This document shows positions 12,340 through 25,286 of a stretch of DNA of 64,000 nucleotides, piece by piece (within the stretch, counting starts at the first letter, position 1; every line of letters starts with the position of its first letter). This stretch comes from Phoenix dactylifera. Lineage: Eukaryota > Streptophyta > Magnoliopsida > Arecales > Arecaceae. The notes beneath the pieces are model-generated. The model was not told the DNA's origin. It saw nothing but the letters and a program-made list of their open reading frames with translations, and did not search any database. A program made the translations under genes and the position numbers. The stretch is from NCBI RefSeq assembly GCF_009389715.1, contig NC_052409.1:474001-538000 (forward strand). The letters run 5' to 3'.

Positions 12340-14310
12340 GCACTAGAACAAACGCAACCTAAAGGAACCGACAACCAGTGACTCAAAAGTGCATCCACGA
12401 GGTTCGGGATGCAGTTACATCGTATTTCCACTGTGGGTCGAAATGAGCCAAGCTAGACCTAGCTCTAGCTCTATCATTTTATTTTCGAACTAAGTTCGAG
12501 CTAACTCATTTAATTTCGAAGCAATGTAGAGCTATTCACGCATGGCTTGTTTAAGATATCCCATGATAATTTAAGATTATTTTGGATGCCCCCCGTTTTT
12601 TTTTTTTTTTTTTGAATGTAGGTCCTCATCTTGGAATCTTACTTATATGGTTCGAAGAAATAATCCCCATTATAACTTTAGCACATAATTATAATACATT
12701 CTATTCTACATAATCTATATTAATCAAAAAACAATTATAAAATAATAATATCATCTATTTCTTATACAATAATAATAGAGTAATGCATAATATATAAAAT
12801 TATATACATATTTGCAATTTCAAGCGAGCGGAGCCAAATTCCAAGCAAGAACTCAAACTAGCTCACCACCAGCTAGCTTATTTGGTAGCTCTAATAAAAA
12901 ATGGATACCATATATATGCATTACAATGTCTTTTTTCAACGCCGGGCTTTGCCATTTTTCTGGTATGACAAGTGAGGGCAGCCGTTGTATCAAAAAAAAA
13001 AAAAAAAAAAAAAAAAATCCTGGCTTGACAATCATCCCATGTTAAACCTTACGTGTCATGTCTTCGTGGACCATGGCACAATTTCAGTTTAATATTCTTT
13101 AAGCAGGCTCTCGAATTGTTTAGTAATATGACCCCGTAAAAACAAGTTACAGTAACTTACACAGCATGCATTTTTTCCCGAAAAAGGAACGGACGAAATG
13201 GGATCATATCCCAGTCTGTCAGCTCAAAATTTATGGCCTGCAAATGTGCGGTTTCCCCCAGAGATTTAGAAACCTACGTATTGAACATCTTGACCATTAT
13301 CATGTCAAGCGGCGGCAATATCAAATCATAAGATTAAAGAATTCATTTGGGTTCGCATGTAGTTAGCTTTGATGCCAATTATTTAGTTATCATATTAACT
13401 CATAATAGTGTGATGACGTATCCAAAAGAGTATCCACATGCAGTCCGAGCCTGCAACTACCTTGCATTCTTGCATGCAGAAATACATGTAAAAATATCGT
13501 TAGATTATTAATTATCTTGACCCTATACTGGAATTCCAGAGTGCTAAACATGAATTTTTTTCCTATTCAAGAATTATGGCAGCAAAAAAGAGAGAGCTAG
13601 ATTTCTCTTCTAAGTTCACAAATGATTTTAAAGAAACAGAGTTTGAACCTCTACCTGGACGAGCTGACTGTGATGCAACCCAGAGGCTGGGAAGATTGGA
13701 ACAACAACATTCAGAATCTGCACACGTGACATCTCACGTGAGATGCACGAGCGTACAACTGTCTTCTCTTCTATTTTTTGTCGCCTAGGGGGTTCTTGTA
13801 TCTTATGCGTAGTATGAAAAAATATTTCCATGGCATTGATATCTACAAATTTCAACATTAGCATAGTGAAATACAGTAATGTCATGAGAAATATTCTAGC
13901 AATGAAATAATAGAGAGAGAATCTTCTTTATTTTCTGTCGCGAAGAGAAAATACTGATTTTTGAAACAACAAATTGAAGCACACACTATGAATAAATATG
14001 ATAATGCCAGCATCCTGGTTAGATATCAGATACTATGAATAGGATGGTAAAACATGAAAGCCAGTATACGATTTTGGATAATTATCTGCCATCGACAATC
14101 TTTCTGGAGTGATGAGCTGGATCTTGCTCATCAGGTTCCTCGAGACCCAAAGGCACAAGCAAGAACTGATCCAATAATTAGCATGCATCTGATTGACTGA
14201 AGATACCATACAAATGATGTATAATAGTTGGAGGGGCAGTATGCACAAAATCATAGAGTTAACACCACTCAAAGCAGCTACCATCTGTACAGCTTTCCTG
14301 CTTTTGGCAG
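12340..14310. other. Intergenic and 3' UTR side of the PTAR1-like gene
   Basis: AT-rich with a T17 run near 12598 and an A26 run at 12992-13017. The latter ends a very short retroposon-like insertion (see findings). About 14000-14310 is probably 3' UTR of the minus-strand gene ending at 14311. Small open frames in this region show no domain or splice support. Confidence 0.45.
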
Positions 14311-17300
14311 TCAATTTAGTAAACTTTCCCAAAGTAAGGACCTCTCCAGGCTTGTCCTCCTAAATATGACCTTGAGGTCTCCCACCTCTCTCAACCTCTC
14401 TTGAAGCCAACACTTCTCAAGCAGTGGAATTTGCTGTAACAAAGAGTATGGGGACAAGTAAAGAACCATCATATCATGCATTAGTTACAGATATAAAAGC
14501 ATCGATGAAACAAATAATTAATTTCACATAATAATTCCAGGAAATTAAAAAAAATTAGATCTTGGACCTTTGACATCCATAGAATGTAAGACACTGCATG
14601 CTGAGCTTGAATTTGAGGGTCCTCAAATCCATCAGCTGAGACATCCAAGCAGGCATGCAATAGTTGCAGCTCTTTGCTCAGAAAAAGATCCAAGGCAGTG
14701 CTTTTGTCATAATGATCTTCTGAAACATGGGCAAGTGCTTCTTGGTCTGTGGCAAAGTGCTTAACCCAACACTGAGATAGGAACCGCCGATGAACCCACA
14801 AGGCCTTATAAAAATTCAAAAATTAAAAAAAAGATACTATCATCACTGTTATTTATGAAGAACCAAAATTTACAAAAGGTTTACAAGAAAAAGCACAGAC
14901 ATTTGTCTCGTAAAAGGACAATGCAAGAATCCATAACATATTTCATTGTTGAGCAGGGAAGCACCAAACCTCTCTCCCCACATAGCGTTTAATAAGCATC
15001 TCATTCCACTTGAGCTCTTCCTGTCAAAATCATGTGGCTGGTAATTTTATTCCACTGTTTTCGGTCTACTCACTAAAGAATATCATTAAAATCCTATAAA
15101 AATGCCACAAATTTTTTTTTTTTGTGAAAATAGTGAAAATAGAATGAACGATGACCCCTCTAATCTAGAGAGATAACAAAGCTTAGACTAGGACCTTTAA
15201 TAAAACCAGATAATAGTAAAATGAATCTTTATTGCGAGGAAACAAGATAATTAAAAGGTAAGACAACAGTATACTAAGATTTCTTATGACTTAGAGTACG
15301 CATAGCAAGAAAATTATACCACCCATCCAAACGCAACTTCAGACTTGTGATCAAGAGAGTCTCCCACATCTTGTTTAAAAAGACTATCTTCCAGCAATCT
15401 AAGCATCAAGCGCTGCAGCCAAGTAGGGAAACAGAAAATCAATAGTAAAATTGCATATTGGTAATATATTGCTTATTGCCAAAAGACAACATATACCATA
15501 CTAAGGGAAACTAAATTAACTAAAGAAATTGATAGAGGCTAAACAATGCCAGCCAGCAAAGATGGAAACCCAAAACTTCCATAGATCAACTTATTTAAGA
15601 TCTCCAAGATGTTTAGCTAAACAAGTCACAAGGAGCTAATACAATGACTGTGATATTATATTCCCACTATAACACTATAAGTGGTCCCCTTGCGAATTCT
15701 CTTTTCTATTTCGGATATAGTCTCAACCTTTGATATGTTTACCTGTCTGTACTTGGTGTTTACAACTCAAGAGACCTACTTTCATGACTGATTCAAACTC
15801 AACACTCACTCTAATTCTGTGATTGACCTTTGTTGAAAGTTGACACCCATCCAACACTTGGTTGTTTCGCAAGTCCACCAAATCAATAGCTACAGTTCCC
15901 CTAAAAATAGAACCTTCCCTAAATTCCCCTATGCTGGGAAAGAGTACAGACTGCAGGCTAGTGGCTAGATCAGCCAATTAAACTGCACAATGGAGAAGAA
16001 TATGATATCTAAAGTTTACAAGGCACAAATCATGCTATGCGACTAGCTTAGTAGCAAAAGAGCAATCCAAAAGAATTTTATAAAGACACTGGATAATGTT
16101 TAATTTACTACATGCGCATCCCCTTAAACAACAAAGAGATCTCTTGAAAGTTACAACTTGCATGGATTGCACTGACTCCACCAAGTGAATACTGTAGAAC
16201 CTGTTAGCAGTTTTTCTGGCCTCTCATGGTATTTTAATCAGGAATATCTATTCGAATCAAATTTACTGGTCAGCAAAGGTGCAATTAGAAATTTTTACAA
16301 TGGTGGTGGTATCTTCTCCTCGATGTTGTTTTCGTTTGGAAATGATAATCACAGTAAACTTCTCGTGTACAAAGAAAGATAGGAGCAATATAATCTAGAA
16401 TCCTTGCAGAATGATAGTTATTTTTCAACAAACCTTCAACTAAAAACATACAAAATAATGGAAATAAATCCTATAACATTAATAGCACTATCAATTTTGT
16501 TTATTAGTTATTTTTATGAATTAGAAGTCTCCAAACTGATATCCTAAGCAAAAAGTCACTGCTGACAGAGAAGCTCACCCTACGATAATGGAAGCAGCAG
16601 TTATCAGCAACATGCAATTCAGCCCATTTTCTCGATTTGTACAGCTCGTCAAGAACCTGCAAACATATGTTGGCATTAGGCACATCAATTATGATAGTAA
16701 TTAAACATGTTTTGATTAGTCAAAGTGATGCGGCACTAGATGCAGTCAGCAGGTGCCATGACTAGTCAGACCAAGCCAAGTAACCGGAGCCAGCAGGTTA
16801 GCCAAAGTGATGCAATGCAGCAGATTGCCGGATTTACCTATAAATTCTCCATTAGAGATAGTATCAAATTTTAGCCAGGTTTCTATATTTGTAGTAGAAT
16901 AATTCTTGCTTTGTACTAGGTTTAATATCTGAATTAGGGTTAGGGTTCATATCCTATAAATATGCATCTAATACATTTTGACATGTTAATAAAATTTCTG
17001 AAGAAAACTTTCTTCACCAAATGAAGAATTTTTCAATCCAGTTTACTTCATTTGGGTGTTGATCTTTGAAGTATTATCCTGGCAATCAAATCGCTCGTCA
17101 CCTTTCTGCTATGCTACAAAGGACTAACTTTACAGAGATATGTGCAGAAAAAAGGGTTGCACGCCACTAAAAATAGGCAGGAAAATCAAAGAGTCTTTAC
17201 TACATTTTGGTGAATGAGAACCAGCCTCAAATGGTAAAACGGTCAAATGAATAAAAAGCAGAACTCAGTTTACTGGTTAACCATATAACCTCTTTAAGAA

Positions 17301-20300
17301 CTCTAATTAATACTCTCCATGAATGTGATAAACATACTTTTTAAATCCTTCGAATTATCAGACCTCTGTTATAGGTATACAAACACTTGATTGCCCAAAA
17401 AAAACCATGTCAAAAGTCTAATATAACCTGCGCTCTTGTCATGTAAAAAGTAAGCCAGCAACGATGATTCCATGCACGATAGTTCATTTTTGATCTCTGC
17501 AAAAGTAAAAGAAGAAACATAAGCATAACAGAAGAAAAAAATTATGAATGCCAAAAATTGTTATTTGCTGCCATCCTGGTGCCATATCACAGGCATAAGG
17601 AGAGTCCATAATAGAGCCGCATACTGGTGATGTCAATGAAAACCCAAGAATTATAGAAAAACAAAAGTTAAAGAATCAACAATGCAAAAGACTATTTTAG
17701 AACTTCAAGCAGAGTCGCTGCTTTCCCAATATATAGTGACAAAAATGAAAAGGCAATGCAGATATAAATTATACTTATTTTTATTCCCTTTTTTGTTTTA
17801 GGGTGTATGTGTGTTGGGGGAGGGGGTGTTGGGTCTTATGAGTAATATGAGGAAACAACAGGCTACAAAAGACGAGATTCCCTAAAAGCATGCAATGAGT
17901 ATACAAACACATGCAAGTATCAAAGCATTACATAATCATGCATAAATTTATAAGTAATATTTCTCATTCAGTTCTCACATTAGATCATATCCCAAAAGAA
18001 ACAAGAACACTCTAGAGTTAGCAACCTTTGCACCAAAGAGGAAAAAAAAGGGGGACATCACGGATAGAAAGGGCAATGAGGTGAAGGATTATGATGAAGT
18101 TTTCCCTAGACAAGGACCATGTCACTTGATAGTTGATATTCTCCCTAATAAAAGAATCCACCAAGAACCATCAAGATCTCTTGTGCAGTTATACATCCTT
18201 GCTGGTAGCATCATACCATTTATCAGACGGTAAACAACAAAACATTTCAAAGAAAAAAAAATTCATAAATAAGCTTTTGTTAACAATTAAAACTAATAAA
18301 CTTCAGATTTTAAAGCATATGTATACTGAACTAAAATAAACCTCTCCTATTTTCTTCACAAGCTCAGATTCTTCTTCTACAATCTCCTGCAATTTTTGAA
18401 AATTATCTGCAACCTTCTTGATCACCCACCTCCTGAAAACAATTGATGTTTTATTAAAACCACTGATTTACTTGATAGAGAAAACTAGGAAGGCAATACA
18501 AAGTAAAAAAGCACATCTGATACAGAATAATCAAGGACAATTTTGTTTAGAGGTGATAAACTCAGAAAAGGAATAGAAAGTGTGGGTTTTTAACTTTATT
18601 AACCATTTTGAGAAGAAGCAACGGTCAGATTTCTCTCACCAGCCTTCCTGAGGAAGAATTCTGACTCTTGTTGTTTTTGAAAGTTAATTGCTTGCTAGGA
18701 TTTTAATTTACAGGAAACCGCAGCTTCTAAATAGGTCAATATGATGGTATCCTACAATTTTTTTCCCATGGAAAAATTGAAATGCATTATAGGAAGGATT
18801 GGATAAGGAGATAATATCATAAGAGATGCCTGCACCTATAAATCAGAATACAGATGCAGGGCAATATTGAAACCAATGACACTACCTGTTACATCCAATA
18901 GAAATTTCCCCTTCCCTTATTGAATAGGACAAGATTTGAAGTTCACAGAACAAAGGGAATATTACCTATGACTCCAGGCATATTCACTTTTTGGTGAATA
19001 TGAGAGAATGAGCGAGGATAGCTCGAGCTCATCCATAAATAATGACAACTTATATTTCCTTGAAAGTACTAGCTTCCTGCATCACAGATTAAAGCAACTA
19101 TTATGCATAACTAACAAAGCAGAGAGGGAAAAATATATGTTTAGAAAGCTATATTTGTTGTTTTTATTTAATTATCTATTCCCTACCTAGCAAATGGTTT
19201 GGACAATTTATGTTGCCACATGGCACCTTCTATCATTATATCATGAAGTGAACCATGCATCTAATAGAATATTGATATACCATGATATAGCCCGAGCACC
19301 TAGAGTATTTTCATGAGTTTTAAAAAGCACTAGGTTTATAGAATTATTTGGATTATGTCAAGAGTTTAAGAATATAAGTCAAAAGCTACAATCTAATCTT
19401 CTGCAACATTTACTAGTCCTCGAGAAAATGCATGAAGATTATGTATACTTTCTAATGAAAACCGGTAACTAGTGCCCTCATGCATCGATGAGAAAAAGAG
19501 GGCATGTCATTGCATTGTTTTAGCAATTAACCTAATAGGAATGAAGTTTGACCGAGAAAGAAAACTTCATATACCACTATGAGGGGAGAAAATGACCTGG
19601 AATTCCATGCACTGCCAAAGTCACAGCTTAGAATTAAAAGAGCCCTGGTGTGCTTTAGTATCTCATTTTCAAGCAAATGACTGGAATTTGCCAGGGCAGC
19701 TGTATCCTCAGGAGCATCTAGATTCAGAGACAAGTTGATAGACCCTTTATAACTTCTGGTTACATCCTTATATGCATGCAGAGCAGCACTATATAGTTGA
19801 GGTAACACCTGAATTGAGATGGCCAACTTATGATTGTAGTTCCAGAAAGCTGTCTTGTCATATTGGATTACGCCAAACTCTGATATATCTGGATCCATGA
19901 TTCCATCTGGGGATTGAACGATGTTGGTTGATTGGGGTAGCGAACCACCTAGATCCTCATTCAATGATGCAAACTGGGATGGATGTACAAAGCCTATTTC
20001 ATTGCTGCATACATGTGAAGAATATTAACTGAAGAGATTTAAAAAAAGAAATGAATTGAGAAACCTTAGCCCTAAAGGTGTTGGAAGATAAGTAAAATTA
20101 AACATATAAGGATAGAAATAACAAGAACAGGAAGATTACAACTACCGATGTTAGCAATTCAACCACAAACACTGTCACAAGCAGATTACTTCAAATTACA
20201 GCACCAGGGTAACACAAGCAAAGCATAAAAGCAAAATAAATAAATAAACAATTGTAAAAACATACAGAAACAGATATGAATAAAAGCTAAAGCTTTGACA

Positions 20301-20753
20301 GTAATATCATCACTCCAGTTCTACTAACTATTAGAATGACGTAGTCAATGAAAACATATCAGGGACACTAGATCATGCCCATTGTCATGTTACCAACCCA
20401 AACTAACTGAATCCTCCATGAGGAGGGATTTCCGCAGAAGTGATTCAATTAACGACCATAATGTGATTCATGACGTGTGCTTGTACATAAGTAATAATTG
20501 GACTCAAAAGTAAACACGAAAACATGGCGATGTATTAAAAAAGAAAAGATTCGTTTGTGTAAACTTTTTTAGAATCTATTGAAGCCAGCTCAGGAAGATC
20601 TCCTGGATGAAGTAAATAGACCTTCGATATATATAGGAAAAAAAGCAATTCCCCTCAACTATGAGCTTACATGAGACTGTCGCGTTCCAGAATAAGTTCG
20701 AATTGCTGCAAAAGCTCCATTCCATCTCCTCGAGGGCGCGAATCCTCTCCCAT
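14311..20753 (-). CDS. PTAR1-like protein prenyltransferase alpha-subunit repeat protein
   Basis: Homologue of PTAR1, which in animals is the alpha subunit of geranylgeranyltransferase type III, partnered with the RabGGTase beta subunit; the plant role is inferred. Ten exons join without a phase error: 20671-20753, 19597-20004, 18966-19076, 18342-18432, 17428-17496, 16579-16656, 15320-15412, 14970-15020, 14568-14804 and 14311-14433, giving 1344 bases or 447 aa. The N-terminus MGEDSRPRGDG leads to INEIGFVHPSQF, close to the animal start. PPTA-repeat motifs follow: FGSAWNSRK (about 157-165), YAWSHRRWVIKK (about 196-207), NYRAWNHRCWLL (236-247) and ALWVHRRFLSQCW (329-341), with FHYRR closing exon 6. 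The donor of exon 7 could shift by three bases (GTGGTA or GTATAA). Codons for Arg split at two junctions confirm the exon order. Soluble cytosolic protein expected; no signal peptide or membrane segment. Confidence 0.9.
16690..17095 (+). mobile_element. Possible old LTR-like remnant in PTAR1-like intron 5
   Basis: The stretch starts TGTTTTGATTAGTC, holds a TATA-like box (CCTATAAATATG, about 16955) preceded by an AGGGTTAGGGTTC block, then a polyadenylation-like AATAAAA, the usual order in a small Copia-type LTR. Ends and target-site duplication could not be fixed, so this is a weak call. Confidence 0.25.
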
Positions 20754-21108
20754 CCTTTCAACTAATCACCAAGAATCCGGTTCTTAGTAGGAGTAACCAA
20801 GACGCAGTTGGGAAGAAAGAAACGGATCGGCTGTTAGAAGAATCCGAATCCTAAAACCGAACACTAGAGCATCTGACAGGCCGGGCCTGGTTGCCCTGGA
20901 TCCCGCCCTGCCTCCGGCATCAAAGTCTGAAGCCCGAGTCCAGCCCGGCGAAAAATGGAAGGGCCCGGGCCCCACACGAACCGCTCCCCACAAATACACG
21001 GGGAGAGAGAGAGAGAGGGGGGGGGGGGGGGGGGGGGGAGGGGTGGATTTTGGGTCTCCGGAACGAGGTCGTGGCTTCCGCCGGACCGGAGGAGGGAGAG
21101 AGAGGAGC

Positions 21109-21149
<41 letters not shown>

Positions 21150-21553
21150 AGGAGGAGGAGTTCCCGCCTACGGGCCGTGACATGGCTCGGGGGTGCAGTG
21201 TTTGGCGGCGAGACACAGAGAGAGAGAGAGGGGGGAGCCGATGGGAAGAGGTGGGAGGGAGGGATGGAGAGGTAGAGGAAAGGAGGAGGAGCACCTGTTG
21301 GGAGCCAGGATCGGGGAAAGATGGTGATGGGCGCCGATCAGGGGAGGAGGGCGGGCGACGTCGAATTAGGGATCCAGGACAGCTACCTCTCCGGCTCCCA
21401 CTTTACGCACTCCCCAGGCCGGCTTCGAACTCAGACCCGATTACTTATCGGGTAGGGCCGGGCCTATGCTCGATGTCACGAGCCGACACACTGGCCCAAC
21501 CTTGAACCTGGTCTGGCTGATAAACTCCCAAGCCCAATCTAAGACGACACGGC
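20754..21553. other. PTAR1-like promoter region, GA- and G-rich
   Basis: Holds the leader and promoter of the minus-strand gene starting at 20753, then a purine-rich zone with GA tracts and a G22 run. Frames across this zone on both strands are by-products of GA repeats. Past 21400 the sequence resembles repeat DNA. Confidence 0.45.
21001..21145 (+). repeat. GA microsatellites and G22 run
   Basis: A (GA)n tract at about 21003-21016 runs into 22 G residues (21017-21038), and a longer (GA)n tract covers about 21111-21143. A third short tract lies near 21216-21229. Confidence 0.9.
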
Positions 21554-22201
21554 TAGGGGTAGCAATTTTAGCCAATCCATTGGGTACATCTGATTCGACC
21601 CAAATGGACAGGTTTTATCCAATCCATTTAAACTTAAAGGCAGGTAAGGATCTTAAATTCAATACTTGAAGCAGGTTTAGATAATGGCATGCTCCGCCTT
21701 GAATCCAATCCGATATAATATAACCTTCGTTCAACCCCTCCCTTAATATCTTTTATTTAGGAATTTATTATTATTAAAATTGGGAAAACATTTATACTTG
21801 GTGAAAATTACAACAATCTATTATTTTATTTATTTTATTAATAAGCCCTCAATTAATTTGATTTATGTATAAACTGTTTTTTAAAAATAAGATATTGTAG
21901 TTGTTGATGTACACTAGAATTTTCTCTACTTGAATCAAAAATTGAGTCACAAAAGAATAAGTTTTACACTTCTTCCGTTTATGTAACTGTTGTAATCTTA
22001 TTAATTATAACTATAAGCTATAACCATCGGAGCCAACCTAAGCTGTTTTGTCTACCTGATCCGACCCGCCATTACCTGCATCTACTTTACCCAACCTAAC
22101 CCAAGACAAAGTGCATGACAGTATGGGTAATAAATTTTCAATTATGGATCAGGTACGAATATTGGCCAATCTGACCTATATCCGATCCGTTGCCATCCCT
22201 A
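21554..22201. mobile_element. hAT-like MITE, TAGGGG(A)TRGCAA ends (648 bp)
   Basis: The left end reads TAGGGGTAGCAATTTTAGCC and the right end read inward is TAGGGATGGCAACGGATCGG. Subterminal words CCAATCCATT and CCGATCCG resemble known hAT MITEs that begin TAGGGGTGGCAA. The interior is AT-rich without a transposase. Flanking 8-mers agree at only four positions, so the insertion is either old or its ends are slightly off. Confidence 0.6.
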
Positions 22202-22202
22202 C

Positions 22203-22740
22203 TCACGCATAGTTCAGCCCCAAGAAAATGGACAAAAATATCGATAAAGAGGTGGCAAAACAAACAAACAGCTTCAACTTGGCTCAGGCTCAACCCAGAA
22301 AATCACCTCAGCTCAACCCTGCATTTCAAGCTTAAGAATAATTTCAAGCCAAGCCCAAAAAAACAATTGACACGTTCGAGCTAGGCTCGATAAGGTCGCA
22401 GCATAATCAATAATTTTTAGTATTTCCTCCTAAACTTTTATTTTACAATTAAGACTTTAGTTGGCATATATGTCGATATTTGAATTTCTTAAATGTTAAC
22501 TTAGATTAACCAAGCTTGAAATAAAGCTTTAATTGAAGCTAATTGAAGCTTAAACCAAGCTTGGCTCAAGCTTGAATTAATTTTTGGTTTGATCAAGTAT
22601 TAATATACTGCTCATTTAGGCTCTTGTTCAGCTTGGTTCGAAACTAGGATTGAATTAAGCTTGAAATAATAGCAAACAAACCAAGCTTGAATAAGCATTT
22701 CAAGCTTGAAGTTAATTTCAACCCAAGCTTGATCATTTCC
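22203..22740. repeat. Diverged repeat rich in CAAGCTTGA words
   Basis: Many copies of AAGCTTG and its reverse complement CAAGCTT, plus GGCTCAGGCTC near the left side. The style resembles the word-built MITEs at 9126 and 11913, but terminal repeats and a target duplication were not found. Confidence 0.4.
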
Positions 22741-22894
22741 AATTATGCAATGAGAACACAAAACTAATTATTCCTAAATTCTATGGATAAGTTAAAATAC
22801 CTTTTAAATCTTGTTCAAATTTTTAGGTAAGGGAATGCTCAACCACTCTTCAAATTCTCCTCTATATATGCATCATGGCTTCTCAACACGGATC

Positions 22895-23800
22895 ATCATG
22901 TGGAGGTTACGCATGACCGGCTTGTTCATGCCCTGTTTCGGTGCTCATGGGCTAGGAGTACTTGGCGTCTGGCAGGGGTCCCACAGGAGGTATGGCACTG
23001 TAGGGACCTGTTCTTACAGGCCATGCGTCGGGCTCGGAGTCCCCGGTGCTTCGTCAGGAGATTGTTCGAGCGAGCTGCACTACCTACCAGATCTGGCTGG
23101 CTAGGAACGCTCGCACTTTCGGCGAACGACGTATGTCGCCGCGATTTGTGGTCGAAAAGGCACGCGTTCAGGCGGCAGAGCTGTGTTACACTATCCCTGT
23201 TGAAGGGACCTTGATAGCTCGGGACATCTGGGGTTCCCATTCTGCTTCGGCAGCCTTCCGTACGGTGTTTTTCACCTGGGAGCCCCCACCCCCGAGTTTC
23301 CTCAAGGTCAACTTTGATGGGTCTGTTCTGGATAGTGGCACACGGGGTGGCGCGGGTTTTGTTATTCGGGACCCGTCTGCCAGGGTGGTGGCTGCCGGTG
23401 GCAGTCAGTTATTTGACACTTCGGTTCCGTGTGCGGAGCTGAGAGCAGCCTGGGCGGGTATTCGCCATGCCCGATGCGTCTTACAGGCTAGGTCCATCAT
23501 ACTGGAGGGTGACTCAGCCACTGTCATCAGTTGGATCCAGAGGGGTCCAAGGGGTGGTGGTAGTGATCATCCTTTGCTTCGTGACATTTGGGCTATGGCG
23601 AGGGATGGATGGGCCTTTCAGGCCAGGCATATTTACCGTGAAGGTAACGGCGCCGCGGATTGGGTAGCTGCGTATGTAGCTTGTCACTCCGGAGGCACCT
23701 TGTGGATTGATGATGGGGAGTTGCCTTTGGCACTTCGAGATATCCTATTTTTTGACCTTATTGGGTGTATCCGTTCCCGTCGGGTATGATACCCCGTTTT

Positions 23801-23836
<36 letters not shown>
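22895..23836 (+). mobile_element. 5'-truncated LINE with RNase H domain and poly(A) tail
   Basis: 3' end of a non-LTR retrotransposon of the plant L1 type. An N-terminal stretch (about 22900-23040) resembles the zf-RVT region (VTHDRLVHALFRCSWAR). A different frame continues from 23046 to the stop at 23789 with TYQIWLARNARTF and an RNase H domain: VNFDGS (first Asp), CAELRAAWAGI (Glu), ILEGDSATVI (Asp) and GNGAADWVA (last Asp). A shift of frame lies between the two parts, around 23000-23060. A 33-base poly(A) follows (23804-23836). The reverse transcriptase and endonuclease are absent, so it is a dead, 5'-truncated copy. The target duplication is uncertain: CCAATTAT follows the tail and also occurs at 22738, well upstream of recognisable LINE sequence. 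Confidence 0.85.
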
Positions 23837-23841
<5 letters not shown>

Positions 23842-25286
23842 AATTATAGTTATGGTGTAGATTCCATTTGGATGAATGCCTACACAATTGAATTGAGCAC
23901 ATCAAGTTGCCCTATCTCCAATCTTATCACCATTCCAGGAACTTAGGTAGCTCTAGATTGGCTACTCGTCAGTTTCCAATTATTTTTTTTCATCATGTAA
24001 CTCATTTTATGAATAATTCTTGATAAAAAGTCTTCAGATTAGATTTGTCTATCATGAAATATTAATCTCATATTAATACTCCTCGCTGATAGCTATAAAA
24101 AAATGGTTGAAATGTTAGATATATAATCCATTTGCATCTCTCTCTCTCATACATGGTTTTTTTATTCCCCAATCTCTTACACACTTTTTTTATTAATTTT
24201 TAATATATATTAAATATATTTAGATTGAATATGAGTCTCGGTACAATAGTAAGATTATTCTTTTATAATATGAATGCGGGTCCGAAATTCAGAAATAGTT
24301 TAAGAATAATGCTGTCTACATCAAACGCTCCCATACCTCATAATGGTGGGAGCACCGTGCATTACATACCTGGATTGCTAGTATATATGAAAAAGATAAA
24401 GAAAAAGCAAATCAATTGCAGATCATCTGATTTCAAAATGAAAGATTGCGAAATTCTCAAAATCATATTCCAAAAATTAAAAAAAAAAAGTCTAGATATA
24501 GGCTGATATCAGATAATAAAATTTCTCGTGAAGTTACAAGTTAGATAGGAACAACTTGGATTGAAATAACGCCATCATCCTATGACATCGGCAAGGCTTC
24601 CTCCCATCTTGGTTTTTAAAGAACAATAAATAAATAAATAACTTACAGGGTTAGTGATGTATACTGAATGGCCTAATCCTGTAACAGTGACCTTCCAGCC
24701 AGTTCTGGTCGTGCCATCTCCTCTATGAAGAACCAACCCCAGAAAAACCATTAGCAGCTATGAAGATATCAAAGTAATCCTAAAACTGAAAATCGGATGT
24801 AGCCTAAGCAAACATACAGGAAGTATAACGCCAAATTCAACCAATCAGATGGAGCTACAGTCATGTCTCCCCATTACATTCTTATGCAGCAATTATTAAT
24901 CACGAAACTTCCCTTTCATGAGCAAGCCTTTCAAACAGCCAATTCCAATCATGAAGCAGCTAAACTCAAATGCCTTGCCATTACATTCTTATACACTTTT
25001 TTGATTACTAAAACATAACATCCAAGATCTAATTATGTGCAAATTTTTTTCAACCCTTTCAAACCTTCCTTTTCCCCCTCTTTCACTCTTTAATATCCAG
25101 AACAGAAACGCTGTTTGTACATTACACCAGAATTAATTACATGCATCATGTAAACAGGAACAATGCGAACATGCTTGACAGATGGTTAAGTGTATATCCG
25201 GTCAGGCATTGATAGATCTACACTAGCATGAGAAGGATTCGATATCCTCCCAGATACTTGTAGAGGAGAACAAAAAATTGGTTGCA
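23837..25286. other. Between LINE and phytochelatin synthase
   Basis: Mostly AT-rich. The right-hand part (about 25000-25286) is the likely 3' UTR of the phytochelatin synthase gene. One exon-like piece is listed separately at 24647. Confidence 0.45.
24647..24722 (-). pseudogene. Orphan exon-like fragment, unidentified
   Basis: On the minus strand a 76-bp open segment sits between an acceptor (TTCATAG) and a strong donor (GTAAGT), and reads GDGTTRTGWKVTVTGLGHS then VYITNP. Its composition and splice borders look like a real exon, but I found no partner exons nearby and do not recognise the protein. It could be a captured gene fragment or a relic. Confidence 0.3.

Noticed and set aside
13576-13788. 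70-codon frame starting MAAKKRELDF
   Set aside because: No recognisable family, no splice or promoter context; likely chance.
20891-21505. 204-codon frame on plus and 124-codon frame on minus
   Set aside because: Both are carried by GA and G tracts; the peptides are RERERE or SLSLSL repeats.
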